Assembly (NCBI GenBank): GCA_029582265.1
Contig: CM055828.1
Span: 15,473,777 to 15,537,776, forward strand
Direction: 5' to 3'
Length of the DNA: 64,000 nt
Source: Zoroaster sp. YZ-2022
Taxonomy: Eukaryota > Echinodermata > Asteroidea > Forcipulatida > Zoroasteridae
The position numbers and the translations under genes are program-made. Shown piece by piece: positions 42,639-54,370 of the stretch (positions are counted from its first letter, which is position 1; every line of letters begins with the position of its first letter). The notes under the pieces are model-generated. The model did no database searches. It was not told the origin of the DNA and saw only the letters and a program-made list of their open reading frames with translations.

Positions 42639-44274
42639 TAGGCTTGGGCGAAGACACGATAATATAGAATATCGCGATACATTTTTTTTTACTTGATTAT
42701 GATATTGAGAACTTTTCAAATTATTGAGATATCGGCAGATCACGAAAAAAAATATATATCGCGATCGCGAAGAAAAAAATATATTGCGAAAAAAATTAAT
42801 ATATATCACGATTAAAAAAATCCTTGATTGTCCGTCAGGTCAGAAATTCCATGGAAAAAACTTAGGGAAGTCTTTTCACCTTTTGGAAGTGAGAAACCAA
42901 ATTGAACTACTTCTGTGGTATGCCAGATCACAAAGGAGGCTCCTAACACTGCCACTCAAAAAATCTATTCAGACGGATTAAGCGTTGGGGATTGGATGGG
43001 GTATTTGATCCAACAAAGTGTAGACAATGTTAATGTCTTACTGACTAGCCATGGTGGCCTGTGACTCTGCCTGGCGCACCACGTCCAATTACATTATATA
43101 GTGCAACAAGACCGTGCCTCCATGAATTTTGCTGTAAAGTGAAATAGCTTACCGATTCGCAATCATCTTTTTTTTATTTTGCTCAAGTTCTGGTGTTAGC
43201 AGCAGAATGTGGGTTCGAATCCCGGCCGTGACACTTGTGTCCTTGAGCAAAACACTTAACCATAATTGCTTTTCTCCACCCAGGGGTTAAATGGGTACCT
43301 GTGAGGGCAGAGTTGGTTGATTAGCCCTATATGCGCTGTAATGGCAGCAATTGAGCTGTATACTCCCCAGGGAGCTGAGATGGTTTCAGGAATGATTTAT
43401 GAGCCTTATGAGCAGGGGTAATAATATGCGCCTTGAGCACCACTTAGTTGGTGGATACGTGCGCTATATAAGTCCACACATTATTATTATTTATTATTAA
43501 TTAGTAATAATTTTGTTAGAAATGAACTAAAACTAGACATAATCTGTAGAAATGATTTAGAAGTATGTTAGGATATCATATCATGCATATTTAAATATAT
43601 GCAGAATATGGGAGTTACCTTAAAAATCGACAACAAAATAACATTTGCAGCAATTGCAGGTGCTCTGTGCTCACATTAGTCATGAATTAAATCAAAGCAT
43701 GAATTAAATCAAAGCATGGATCGGCAGCGGCTCGATCAAAGTTGGGGATTAGGACACTATTCTATTATACCATACTGGGACTCTTGTCTAGTGACAAAAC
43801 ACATACACATACTCTTGATAAACCAACGATTGACGTTTATTTAAAATAGTGTGAGTACAATCCAAACTCACACAGCTTCAGAAGTGCAAATGACGTGTCA
43901 CAATCACATGGTTTTATTCTCCACGGTACTACAGTATGTAGGAATAAACTGTGACTCAGTCATGTGGGACGCGAATCACGTGAACTCCGGCTGATGATTT
44001 GATTGGGACACACGACACAGTAACCCTCCCACATAAATCTTATGCAAACGAATTTGCCAAGCCAATGGCCATGGTGCACTCGTGAACAGCGATTGCATGT
44101 GTCTCTCAGGTAAGCACTGGCAATTTATTGTGACGCTTGTAGATGGGTACATCCCTGTTATTATCGGCTCTAAAGCACTCATGCAAGAAAAAATAATCGC
44201 AATATTATCGAAAAAAGCGATATATGTTTGACGATATATCGTGGATGAAAAAAAATTGATATCACCCAAGCCAA
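42639..44274 (+). mobile_element. hAT-like nonautonomous element, copy 1
   Basis: Starts TAGGCTTGGGCGA and ends CACCCAAGCCAA. Flanked by a perfect 8-bp duplication, ATTTGGCG (42631-42638 and 44275-44282), diagnostic for hAT-type insertion. Subterminal regions are rich in TATCGCGATA-type motifs. A 5'-truncated SINE (43186-43495) lies inside. No transposase ORF. Confidence 0.85.
43186..43495 (+). mobile_element. SINE, 5'-truncated, inside hAT copy 1
   Basis: Starts within the head at CTCAAGTTCTGGTGTTAGC. B box GGGTTCGAATCCCGGCC, full body, GCGCTATATAAGTCC and (ATT)n tail. Closely similar to 6573-6920. Confidence 0.85.
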
Positions 44275-44399
44275 ATTTGGCGAGCAAAAAGTACCTGATA
44301 CAATAGTGGAGTTTATGGCAATGCCACTGATGGAAAGACTATCTCATCACCAAGTTTTATTGTGTCATAAGTAGCAGATTGAAAGTTAAAAAATAATTG

Positions 44400-45176
44400 C
44401 CACGTTTTTGTACATGTGGGGCTAGATCCAAGGATACGAAGGGATGTCCAGTCATCCAGTGTATTGGTACATATTATTAGTACTAATGCTAGCCCCATTC
44501 TAGGGCCAATACACTGGACTCCCTCCGAATCCTTGTCCCAAGCACCACATGAACAAAAAAGGAGCAATATTTCTTTATTTTCACCTTTTGATCTGCTAAT
44601 TATTACAACCTAAAATTTAGTGATTAGGTAACGGCAGACACTTTTGGCATAAAATCTGTTATTCTGGGATATCTCATTTTCATGAAATTTTCGAAAAAAT
44701 TTTGAATTAAAAAAATAATAATAATTACATTAAAATTTCACAATAGCAAACTTCTTGGGCAAGCTTAGTCCGAGTGCTTCTTCCGTTCACAGCCTCCTAT
44801 TTTTAGAATAATTATGTAATTTGTCGCTGTCAGCATCAGAACATGGCTCTTACCCCACACGCTAAATAACATGTTGAGCAAATTCTCTAACTCGTAAACC
44901 TATAATTTATCCCTTCCAGAAAATCCCTCCGCTTTCAACTTTGCATACAATCATCTTCAATTATTGGCCATTACTATAACTCTTCACTTACTTTCAAAAA
45001 CAATTTTTATCGGGTACTTTTTTGCTCGCCAAATGTCAGCGTATTCGACATGTTTTAGTACACACCTTCAGCGACAACGCCATTTTTAAATCGGTTGCCG
45101 AGTTCTCATGAATGACATCGTAATACATGCATTTATGCAGTGACATTTACAATGAATATGCAATTCAAGTTTGTTT
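44400..45176 (+). repeat. Left arm of a large inverted repeat
   Basis: Inverted counterpart of 49433-51240. Matching blocks include CTAGCCCCATTCTAGGGCCAA, the stretch from AATTATTACAACCTAAAATT, CCTCCGCTTTCAACTTTG and CTCGCCAAATGTCAGCG. Confidence 0.8.
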
Positions 45177-45849
45177 TAGGCTTGGGTGATATTGATTTTT
45201 TTCATACATGATATATCGTCAAACATATATATCGCGATTTTCGATAATATCGCAATTTTTTTTTTTTCACGCATGAGTACTTTAGAGCCGATAATAACAA
45301 GAATGTACCCATATACACGCGTCACAATAAATTGCCAGTGCTTACCTGAAAGACACGTGGGATCGCGCCGTTCACGAGTGCACCATGGCCACTGGCAAAT
45401 TCGTTTGCGTAATAATTATGTGGGACGGTTACTGCATCGTGCGTCCCAATCAAATTATCAGCCCATGTTCACGTGACTCGCGTTCCACGTGACTATGTCA
45501 TAGTATAAACACGTGACTAGGTTTATTCCTGCATAGTCTAGTACCGTGCAGAATAAAACCATTGTGACACGTCAATTGCACTTCAGAAAATGTGACAGAG
45601 TTTGGATTGTACTCACACTATTTTAAATAAACGTCACGTGGTTTATCAAGAGAAGTGTATGTGTTTTGTCCCAGTATGTAGAATAGTGTCCTAATTCCCA
45701 AACTTTGATCAAGCCGCTGTCGATCCATGCTTTGATTTATTTCATGACTAATGTGAGCACAGAGCACCTGCAATTACGGCAAATGTTATTTTGTTGTCGA
45801 TTTTTAAGGTAACGCCCATATTGATCAACACTGAATTTTATCAAATACA

Positions 45850-46820
45850 ATGTCAAACTCTATTTCAAGTAATAACACCTACAAATGGAAATGCAGCACA
45901 ATTAATACTCGAACTTTAAATTGTGAGCTAAAATTTGAGAAATGCCTAGAACAAGTCAAAGAAGCCGGAATTGATATCATTGCCATTCAAGAAACCAGGA
46001 TAATAACACCATCAGGCCTGGACTCAAAATCACTTGGAGGCTACGATGTGTATTTTGCGGGCTTCAAACGAAAACATCCAGCAAAGAACACCCATGCGGA
46101 GTGGCCATTGCAGTCTCTAATACCAACAAGAATATCACTGTTAACACCGTTAACAGTGATACATGCAATGCTAGGATGCTATATATGGACATTTCAGTTT
46201 ATGGCATAAAAATTCGAGTCATTTCAGGGTACGGTCCAACTGAGACAAATAGCAGCGATCATCAAAAAGATCAATTTTGGTTGAAGCTATCCAAAGAGGT
46301 TGAGAAACGGCTGAAGCATTATCAAGTACTACTGCTTGGTGATTTCAATTCCACAAGCATCATCTGGGAATCCCGCTTGGCGACCTATTTCAGGGGACAT
46401 CACATTGAAGACTCAACCAGTAATGACAATGGTAATCGAATGATCAGATTTTGTGCCTCAAATGAAATGAGCATTTTGAACAGCTTCTTTACCCATAGAT
46501 CACTGCATAAAAAATCCTGGTATTCCAACGATCAGAAGACGAGAAAGGTGCTTGATCTAATCTGCACTAATACCTTCCTAACTAGATTCTGCTCTGATTG
46601 TTGGGTCAGAAGGAGCTTCGACTTCGAATCAGATCACCGAATGGTTGTTAGCTGCTTCAGAACACCTAAAAAAAAGACAGACTGGGGGTTTCCCAAAAAG
46701 AAACCCAAAAATATCAAATACGACTACAAGAACCTTTCGCCTGAGCAAGCTCTAAATTTCAACGCCGAAATCAACAAAGCCATCGTCCAAAAGCAACCCA
46801 AAAATGTGTTCCTAGGAAGG
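45850..46820 (+). pseudogene. LINE apurinic endonuclease domain
   Basis: INTRTLNCELKFEKCLEQVK, IDIIAIQETRI (catalytic Glu), then after a frameshift near 46090: RVISGYGPTE, LLLGDFNS (the GDFN motif) and FESDHRMVVS (SDH motif). These are the exonuclease-endonuclease-phosphatase motifs of LINEs. Confidence 0.88.
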
Positions 46821-46824
46821 ATAA

Positions 46825-48895
46825 GGAAAAGGAGAGGAGCAGGCCCTGGACGTATGATGCTGAATTTAACGACCTCCTAGCGGAGAGGAAAAGGCTGAGG
46901 ATAAATAATGATAAAAGGGGGTACAAAAGGCTGAGCAAGATGATAAAGAATAGGAAAGTGAAATTGTTAAATCAGTACCATTCGGCAGAGGCTAAGGAAT
47001 TCAATGAGGTAGTTGTTAGGCGAGATATGGAGAGGGCTTATAAAGTGGCAAAAGAGCAAAAGTCTTCATTGAGGAAGAAACCCCGTGCTATCGAATGCCC
47101 GGGACTCGCCCAACATTTCGAAAACCACTTTAATCCACCTCACCTCAAAGAACTCCCGACGCCGCCGCTCCTCCAACACCCACTCGGACTCCCAAAACCC
47201 CTATGCAATATCCCACTCAACAATGACCCACCAAACAAAACCGAAATTTCAAATGTAATAAAAGGCCTAAAAAACAACAAAGCCAGCTTGGATCTACCAG
47301 GAGAGGCAATAAAATTGGCTCTTGAAGGCTCCCAAACCGACATCTTCATCGATGAACTTGTCGACTTTTTCGAACAAATTTGGGAAGAAAAAGCTGTGCC
47401 AGCATATTTTGGTTTAGGGAAGATCAACGCAATTTTCAAGAATAAAGGATCAATGCTAGATTGTACCAAATACCGAGGAATAACTTTATCGTCAATCCTA
47501 ACAAAAATATTTGTGTCTATTGTGGTCCAAAGGTTAACCCCAGCTTACGACAGTTATTTAGATGAGGGGCAATACGGGTTTAGACCGAATCGGGGTACCA
47601 TAGACGGAATTTATTGCCTGAAGCAGACACAAAAATGGGCTAGAAAATATCAAAGGGAATTATTTGTTGGGATGATCGATTTATCAGCAGCATTTGATCA
47701 TATTAGGAGAGATTTATTGTTTAGGAGTGCTAGGTTAGCTTTTGGGTATTCGATTTTGGTTGATTTACTTGAGTCAATGTATTCACAGACTGAGTGCTAT
47801 ATGGCGAGTGATGAGCAAGCGAGATTTAAGACCACCAGTGGAGTACGGCAGGGCGGTTCGGAAAGTCCATGCCTGTATAATATCTATGCCAACCACTGTA
47901 TGTGCTTGTTCCAGCAAGAATGCCAAGATCGAAATTTGACAGGGTTTGAATTATACTATGAAATTCCCAAAAATTGCTCGTCCAAAAATTCCAAGAAAAA
48001 CAACAAAGGTTTTAGTCTTATACCCTACCTGGGGTACGCTGATGATCTGGTCATCTACGCTCAGTCAGCAGAAGACCTCCAGGAGATGCTAATAATTATC
48101 GAGCGAATTTTCACAACCCATGGCCTGAAAATAAATGAAACTAAAACCGAAACCCTCATTTTAAACTGGGAACTACTTGGAACAAAAGACTCCCTAGGCG
48201 ACAAACAGTATCCATCTTCAATAACATCACTAAATGGCGTAGAAATCAAATATCTAGGCCACCTTCAAATATCTAGGGTCGACAATTTTGTACAATGACT
48301 GTGCCACCGGCGATGTTGAAATCGAGAAACGAATAACCGCAGGCACCTGCAAGTTCTATGAGCTTAAAAAATTCTACACCAATTACAAGATAAAACTGAA
48401 AACCCGAGTTCAGTTTTTCAAAGCAATGGTCCAATCAGTCATGACATACGGTTGCCAGGCATGGTGGTGCCCCACTCAAAGGCATTTTGACAAGCTAGAG
48501 TCGGCGTTTACATTGTTATTGAGATCATTAGTGAAAGGAGACCACCAGAGGGAGAAAAAGGTGAATTCTTACAAAAGGGCGGATGGTTCTGAGGGTGAGT
48601 TTTGTAAATACAGATCATACAAAAATGAAGATATTAAGAGAATCTGCAGGATCTCAGACATTGAAGACTTTATCAGAGGCTAACAATACAACTGGGTCGC
48701 TCATGTACACGTATGTCGGCAAGAAGATGCTCGTTTCATTAAACAGCTCACTTATGACAAAGACAGCAGATATCACAAAAAATCAGGCATCACAGAAAAT
48801 ACCTACAGGCAGGTAATAAATAAGCAAAAGAATAAGCACAGCTTGAAAGATGAGAACCAGGTTATTGAAAAAATGATGAAGCGAAAACAATTTTA
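46825..48895 (+). pseudogene. LINE reverse transcriptase and C-terminal region
   Basis: The frame opens near 46825, before the first ATG at 46940. Motifs: KYRGITLSSILTKIFVSIVV, GQYGFRPNRGTIDG, MIDLSAAFDHIRRDLL (catalytic Asp), GVRQGGSESPCLYNIY and GYADDLVIYA (YADD). A frameshift near 48285 leads to EIEKRITAGTCKFYELKKF, and a CAA-to-TAA-type stop at 48681 precedes a residual tail read through to TAA near 48893. Confidence 0.9.
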
Positions 48896-49685
48896 AAGTC
48901 ACTGGCTTTAAACCACTATATTAGACGAATATGCTAATGTGGAACCAAATTGATTGATTGATATTCTGCATATATTTAAATATGCATGATATAATGTACT
49001 CGAACGTGGTGCACCAGCCAGAGTCACAGACCACCATGGCTAGACAGTGAGACGTTAACATTGTCTACACACTGTTGGATCAAATACCCCATTCAATCCC
49101 CAACACTTCGTCTGAATAGATTTCTTTGAGTGGCGGTGGATTTTAAACAATGCCCTGTTAGACGGCTTCTTTGTGATATGACAGTCAGCTTACCACAGAA
49201 GTACATGTAGTTCGATTTTGTTTCTCACTTCCGAAAGCTGAAAAGACTTCCCCAAGTTTTTTCCATGGAATTTCTGACACGACTGACAATCGAGGATTTT
49301 TTTTTTCATCGCGATATATTTTTTTCATCGCGATTTGCCGATATCTTGATAATTTGAAAAGTTCTCGATATCATAATCGAATAAAAAAAAATATCGCGAT
49401 ATTCGATATTATCGTGTCATCGCCCAAGCCTAGTTTATTTATTATAAAAAGCGCGTCATTGCATAAATGCATGTATTTTGTGCACTGGTGGTGAGAAATC
49501 ATGAGACTATGTGAACTCGGCATCCGATTTTAAAATGACGCAGAGTCAGACGTGTACGAAACCATGTCAAAGATGCCGACATTTGGCGAGGAATAAAGTA
49601 CCTGATAAAAAATTGTTTTGAAAGTGAAGAGTTATATAGGCCAATAATTGAAGATGATTGTATACTGTACATGTACATAGGCCTT

Positions 49686-50765
49686 ATCGCAAATAGCGCT
49701 AAAGCAACTGCTGCAAAGCATACTGGGATTAGGGTTTTCAGGTGAAAAATTATTCCTAAACCAATATGCTCAATATTTATATCAAATTAAAGGTCTTGAT
49801 GAAAGAAATACAATGGTTTTTAAATCAAGAAAATCGGACGAGTAGTTTTTGAGGAATCCTGTTTTATTTAATCAAGTATACAGCATTCGATGAAGCCCGA
49901 CTGTCCATACACTGTGTACATCCCTAATGACACAAAAACCGTCGAATCAGCCTACACACACCGTGATACACACGCACAGCATTCGTGCTCGTTTCCCTCA
50001 TAAGAGCTTTTGAAAGGGTGTAAAAAATACACTCTCCGCTCAAAACTAAACACAATTTCGGCTCAAAACTTTCACATATGATAGAAAAGAGGTGTAAAAT
50101 TCATTCAGACACCACTCTTACCTTTCAACTTAAAGATTTCACCTCTAAAAAACGGTGTTTACTTTTTATCTCTTCGTAACTTCGGTTGTAGAGTACATGT
50201 AGTTATGGAGATCGAGCAAGCATGGGTATGTAAAGGAGCCCTTTGACTCAATAGGGAAACCCGTTTTCATGTCAATCACAATGTACTCTGGCACGGAGAC
50301 AGCTCCGAAGTGAATGCCCTCAGCAGAGCGCGGCAAATTTTACGGGCCGAATGCGCCCGATCTCGGAACACTTCGCGAAAGGCTGGGCGGGACGAGAGTG
50401 GTTCATTCATAAAAACCTAGGCTTTCGCACGTACTTTCGATTGCTATTTTATGTACATTGTTGGATAGCTGAAACTATAAGCTTTCCAATGAGCTATTAC
50501 ATGTAAGATTTCGACAGGTAAAAGTAGTACATGTAAAATATTTTGATTTAAAATTTTGATGTTTTTTGTTGCGGGCGATGCGCTGTGCGTGTGGAGGGCT
50601 TCGGTCAAGCACGTACGAACTGAAAACCCTACTGGGATACAATTTGGGGCAACTGTTTGGAGCGGCTTGTGTGACGTCAACAATATTTTGTTTGTTTGCG
50701 CAGCACGCAGTGGCGCTGTTGCTCCCACAGATATCCCATGATTCCTTGCAGTCGCTATTTGCGAT
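49686..50765. mobile_element. Element with TATCGCAAATAGCG inverted ends
   Basis: GGCCTTATCGCAAATAGCGC near 49681 and CGCTATTTGCGATAAACC near 50751 are inverted. Comparison with the left arm (44930) shows this ~1.1 kb as an insertion. No convincing ORF; exact ends are uncertain by about 15 bp. Confidence 0.65.
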
Positions 50766-51068
50766 AAACCTTATGTAAAGTTGAAAGCGGAGGGATTTTT
50801 TGGAAGGGAGAAATGATTGATAGATTTACGAGTTAGAGAATTTGCTAACATGTTATTTAGCGCGTGGGGTAGGAGCCATGTTCTGACGTTCACAGCGATA
50901 AATTACATAATTATTCTAAAAATAGGAGACTGTGAACAGAAGAAGCATTCGGACTAGGGTAAGCTTACCTATGTAATCACAAAATTTTAGATTGTAATAA
51001 TTAGCAGATAAAAAGTTTAAAAATCCCACTCCTTTTTTGTGGGGCTAGGGCCAAGGATACGGAGGGAA

Positions 51069-51176
51069 AGTAAGACTAATTGCGGTGACACCATGTGGAA
51101 TCTCAATTGAGTAGTAATTAGTTCTGAAAAAAACTGGTGGTACAACTCGACGTTTCGTCCTCAGGAGAGAGTCCTG
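51069..51176 (-). mobile_element. Penelope-like terminal fragment lacking stem II
   Basis: Contains GCGGTGACACCATGTGG, AATCTCAATTGAGTAGTAAT and, on the minus strand, CTCCTGAGGACGAAACGTCG, i.e. the hammerhead core with the stem II hairpin deleted. It interrupts the right arm of the inverted repeat. Confidence 0.6.
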
Positions 51177-51436
51177 TTTATTGGCCCTAGAATGGGGCTA
51201 TACTAATGCAAATGAGCAATGCTGATGCTACTGCCTACTAGTACTTGTACTAGTACTAGCAAAGATACTACAAAAGGAAGATAGGACTCTCTGTGTGGAA
51301 ACGTGAAACGCAAAATGGCTGGGCATGGAAGTGCGCCCGCTGTTGTTAGGTAGGTAAAACCAAAATCGTTTGTGCGGTGCTACTGCACTATGACTATGGC
51401 AAACTTGCAACCAATTAGCCACCAACTAAACAAGTG

Positions 51437-51540
51437 ATGGCGAGCAGATCGAAAGTTTGGTGTTCTGCCATAAATTGCACCAACAATCCCAAACGGGATT
51501 GTAATCTTCATTTTTATCGGTTTCCAAGGTGCAAAGAAAG
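51437..51540 (+). CDS. THAP-domain first exon (lone)
   Basis: Starts at ATG 51437 and ends AAAG|GTAAGG in phase 2. Encodes MASRSKVWCSAINCTNNPKR and LHFYRFPRCKER: a CX4C zinc pair near the N terminus and the FYRFP motif typical of the THAP zinc finger. The second Cys-His pair should lie in a later exon, which I did not find in the 12 kb to the right. THAP fingers occur in P-element transposases and in host DNA-binding proteins; the surrounding inverted repeats make either origin possible. Confidence 0.65.
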
Positions 51541-53479
51541 GTAAGGCGAAATTTATGGTAGAACATTTTGATCGATAACGAATATAGGATCAGGAGACAA
51601 ATAGTCCTGGCCCAAGAGTGGAGTAGTTAAGGGTGTGAGGGTGATACATGTAAGTGAAAGAGTTGTATCCCTACCTTTGGCTTTAGAAAAAGAGAAAAGG
51701 CAAACAGTGTTCCTTTGTTATTTATTTAAGCTATTTATGTTTTTTTTTATTGACTTGTTACTGGGTTTGTAATGTTATGTTAGTTACGTTAGCCCTAACA
51801 TTTATGTAAATGTATGATGAAAGTCTTTAATTATTGATTTTTAAAGTTTTGATAAATCAGATCCACCCCGGCCCATCAAGATGGGGGTTTTATTACTATT
51901 AGGCCTATTTGTTTTGCTATTTGTTGATCTATTTATTTATCAATTTATTTATTTATAACCATCTTTACAGATGCATGCTAGTGTACTATTTTTATATGTC
52001 TAGGTATAGTATACTTACAAGAATTTATTAATTTATTATTTTTTTATTTATTTATTTATTTATTATTTATTTATATAATTTATTTATAGAAATCTTTACA
52101 GATGGTTGCTCATCCAGCACAGCTGATCATTAATTGGGGCTTTCTTATTGTACTGTTACCTTTTGCAAGTGATGATTAAAAGTGATTGATGATATACAGG
52201 ACACGATCTCAGCTTTTGCTTCCACTTTGTTGGTTTAATTTTAAAAAATCTATTGAGATAGGAAACCTTTCTTAAGGCAGAGACAAAAATAAAATAAAAA
52301 TCCAAAGGTTATCACTTGTATAAATAGATTATCATGACTTGGGTAGCAAAAAAATCGTAGTCTGCAGAAAAGACAACCGATGTATTTCCCATTTGCTTTA
52401 TATAAACCCCCTTGTAAATCCTGAAGGAACACTTTTTCAAATCTATGCATAGGCCTACCATTTTAAGATGGATATTATACAATATGTATCATTTCAATCA
52501 TCGTTTAAGTCTTTCACATCTTTGTCTTAACGCGAATTTTCCCTAAAATTGCCGTTACCTTCCTATGGCTTTCTGCTTCGTTTTACCTACCTACCGCGTG
52601 ATGGCGCCCTTCCCCATGTACCAATTTTGCTGAGTCATACCGTTACATCGGCTGCCGTGCAAAACGGCACTAGTGTCCTATCTTCCTTTTGTAGTATCTA
52701 CTACTACTATTTCTCTATGCTACTACTAACTAGTAGTACTGACTACTACTAGTACTGGCACTACTGGCTAGTACTGCCGGTCCTGGCTTAACGTTACACA
52801 CACACACAACAGTATCAACACCAGGCATTGGCATTGCATTGGCATGATTGGACTCGGAGAAAGTGAAAATTCAAATAAAGCTTTTTGTTGTAAAGCGACG
52901 TCTACTGAATCAATTTATTTACAAAATACATGTAGAGCATAGTCACCTTTAAGTTATTTTTTCTCAGAAACTGTAAAATGGCTGATAGAGTCTGTTTATC
53001 CATTGTTTCTCGTGACTTTTGTAAGTTGGCGATAATGTTAAGTCCCGTCGGTTTTGCATGTAGCCGCTTCTTCCCGCAAAAAAAACCACACTGGGCATAC
53101 AGGGGCTAGGGAACTAGACATCAAATCCTGTAATTATCAGCACACAATTTAGTCAGTTCATTCACACACACATATCATTGACACATTTAGTCGGAAGAGG
53201 GCGGGCATGCGAATAGTCGATCTACAGTTGTTAATTGCACACAAGGGTTTTCCCCACGTCACGAAATGATTGCAAATGTCTCAATCTGCATCTGTGTTAG
53301 TGTTACTCGTGTAGTCTGGTAAGTTTAAACCCTTCTAAAAGTTCTCTGTAGCTCATTTTGGAATTTATATTTAAGGAGATTTTGAGCAATGAATATTGTG
53401 CTCATCCTGTGCTACGTAGCTATAACACCCTATTTTAATTTTTTTTTATAGGCCTAGGCCTACATGTACATCAAATAAA
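51541..53479. other. AT-rich sequence after the THAP exon
   Basis: Low-complexity TTTATTTA at 51940-52090. CTATCTTCCTTTTGTAGTAT at about 52679 is the inverse of a segment near 51268, so the THAP exon lies between inverted 24-bp copies rich in TAGTACTAG motifs. No further exon recognised. Confidence 0.5.
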
Positions 53480-54240
53480 CCCTTTCACGGTAAGGCCATG
53501 AGAATGAAAGTCATACTCATAGATTTGCGTCCACCGCCCGCATGTCCCGAAAGCTACCGCCTAAATTTTTCATTATTTGCCAAAAAAATCATTATTTGCA
53601 CAAAAAAGGTATTTTCACCAAACAAATTTAGTTTCAAATCATCCACATCAGTAAAACGAAGCTTTTACCAAATTTCCACCAGTATGTGCGCTATAATTAG
53701 TATAAATATAATCATTAGCACATGTTCTTTTAATCCCGCGTACGTCATTCACAAAAAAGGTCGCATCACGCTAAAACTGTATGGTAAACTCCGTCCGATC
53801 CGCACCTGCAACTGTACCGCCTTCACATGCACAACACGTTCGCTGTTGAGCCTTTGCATCTTATGCCTGTGTGCGCGGCCCGCACGTATAATGATGCACG
53901 TACGTACACAGATTAGAAGAAACATCTTGTGATTGCGCTGTTATCAATGATCAATGGAAATAATGAATAATGAATAATGAAAAAAAGCCTCATGTGTTTT
54001 CGAAATTTCCCGGATGCAAATCTATGACTTTCATTCTCTTGGCCTAATATGCGCCATGTTTTTGACGGGGCAAAATTGTTTATTTCGAACACTCGTTGCC
54101 GTCTGCGACCCAGCGCTCGAACTTCACGTACATTCCAGACGCGTGCATGAAGTTCGAGCGCTGGGTCGCAGACGGCAACGAATGTTCGAAATAAACAATT
54201 TTGCCCCGTCAAAAACATGGCGCATATTACCGTGAAAGGG
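53480..54240. mobile_element. Foldback transposon with CCCTTTCACGG ends
   Basis: CCCTTTCACGGTAAGGCC at 53480 and CCGTGAAAGGG ending 54240. The inverted match extends through GAGAATGAAAGTCAT and ATAGATTTGCGTCC once the palindrome at 54047-54227 is removed. Confidence 0.75.
54047..54227. mobile_element. 181-bp palindrome inserted at TA
   Basis: Arms of about 80 bp (ATATGCGCCATGTTTTTGAC ... ) flank a ~21-nt centre. I see about one mismatch (ACACTCG against GAATGT on the other arm). TA occurs at both edges (54045-46 and 54228-29), a Tc1/mariner-type signature. It interrupts the right TIR of the element at 53480-54240. Confidence 0.85.
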
Positions 54241-54265
54241 TTTATTGAATAGCTGAAAAAAGAAG

Positions 54266-54370
54266 AAAAAAAAGCCCCTCCTGCTTCCTTTTTTTCAGAA
54301 ATCTTCTCAGTGCTAGTGAGAGAAGATTTTGTTTAGCGTCTTCTCAAAAAAAGCAGGCGGGGCTTTTTAT
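54266..54370. repeat. Short foldback (AAGCCCCTCCTGC / GCAGGCGGGGCTT)
   Basis: Inverted arms around AATCTTCTC/GAGAAGATT, directly right of the CCCTTTCACGG element. A small MITE or hairpin. Confidence 0.6.

Larger units (their letters stand above)
45821..48961 (+). mobile_element. RTE-like non-LTR retrotransposon, near full length
   Basis: About 3.1 kb with a short 5' UTR, AP-endonuclease and reverse-transcriptase regions and a (TTGA)n tail at 48949-48961. Hat copy 1 (inverted, about 43600-43620) provides the empty site, which fixes both ends. The coding region is interrupted by three frameshifts (about 46090, 46825 and 48285) and one TAA at 48681, so it is a pseudoelement, but few lesions suggest moderate age. 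The RTE assignment rests on single-ORF layout, EN-RT order and the short microsatellite tail, and is tentative. Confidence 0.85.
45177..49432 (-). mobile_element. hAT-like nonautonomous element, copy 2, with LINE inserted
   Basis: TAGGCTTGGGTGATATTG at the left is the right-end sequence of copy 1, so it is inverted. Ends ATCGCCCAAGCCTA. Flanks GTTTGTTT and GTTTATTT match 7 of 8. It sits at the centre of the 44400/51240 inverted repeat. The RTE-like LINE accounts for 45821-48961. Confidence 0.85.
49433..51240 (-). repeat. Right arm of a large inverted repeat
   Basis: Inverted match of 44400-45176, enlarged by an insertion at about 49686-50765 and a Penelope-like fragment at about 51069-51176. 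Confidence 0.78.
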
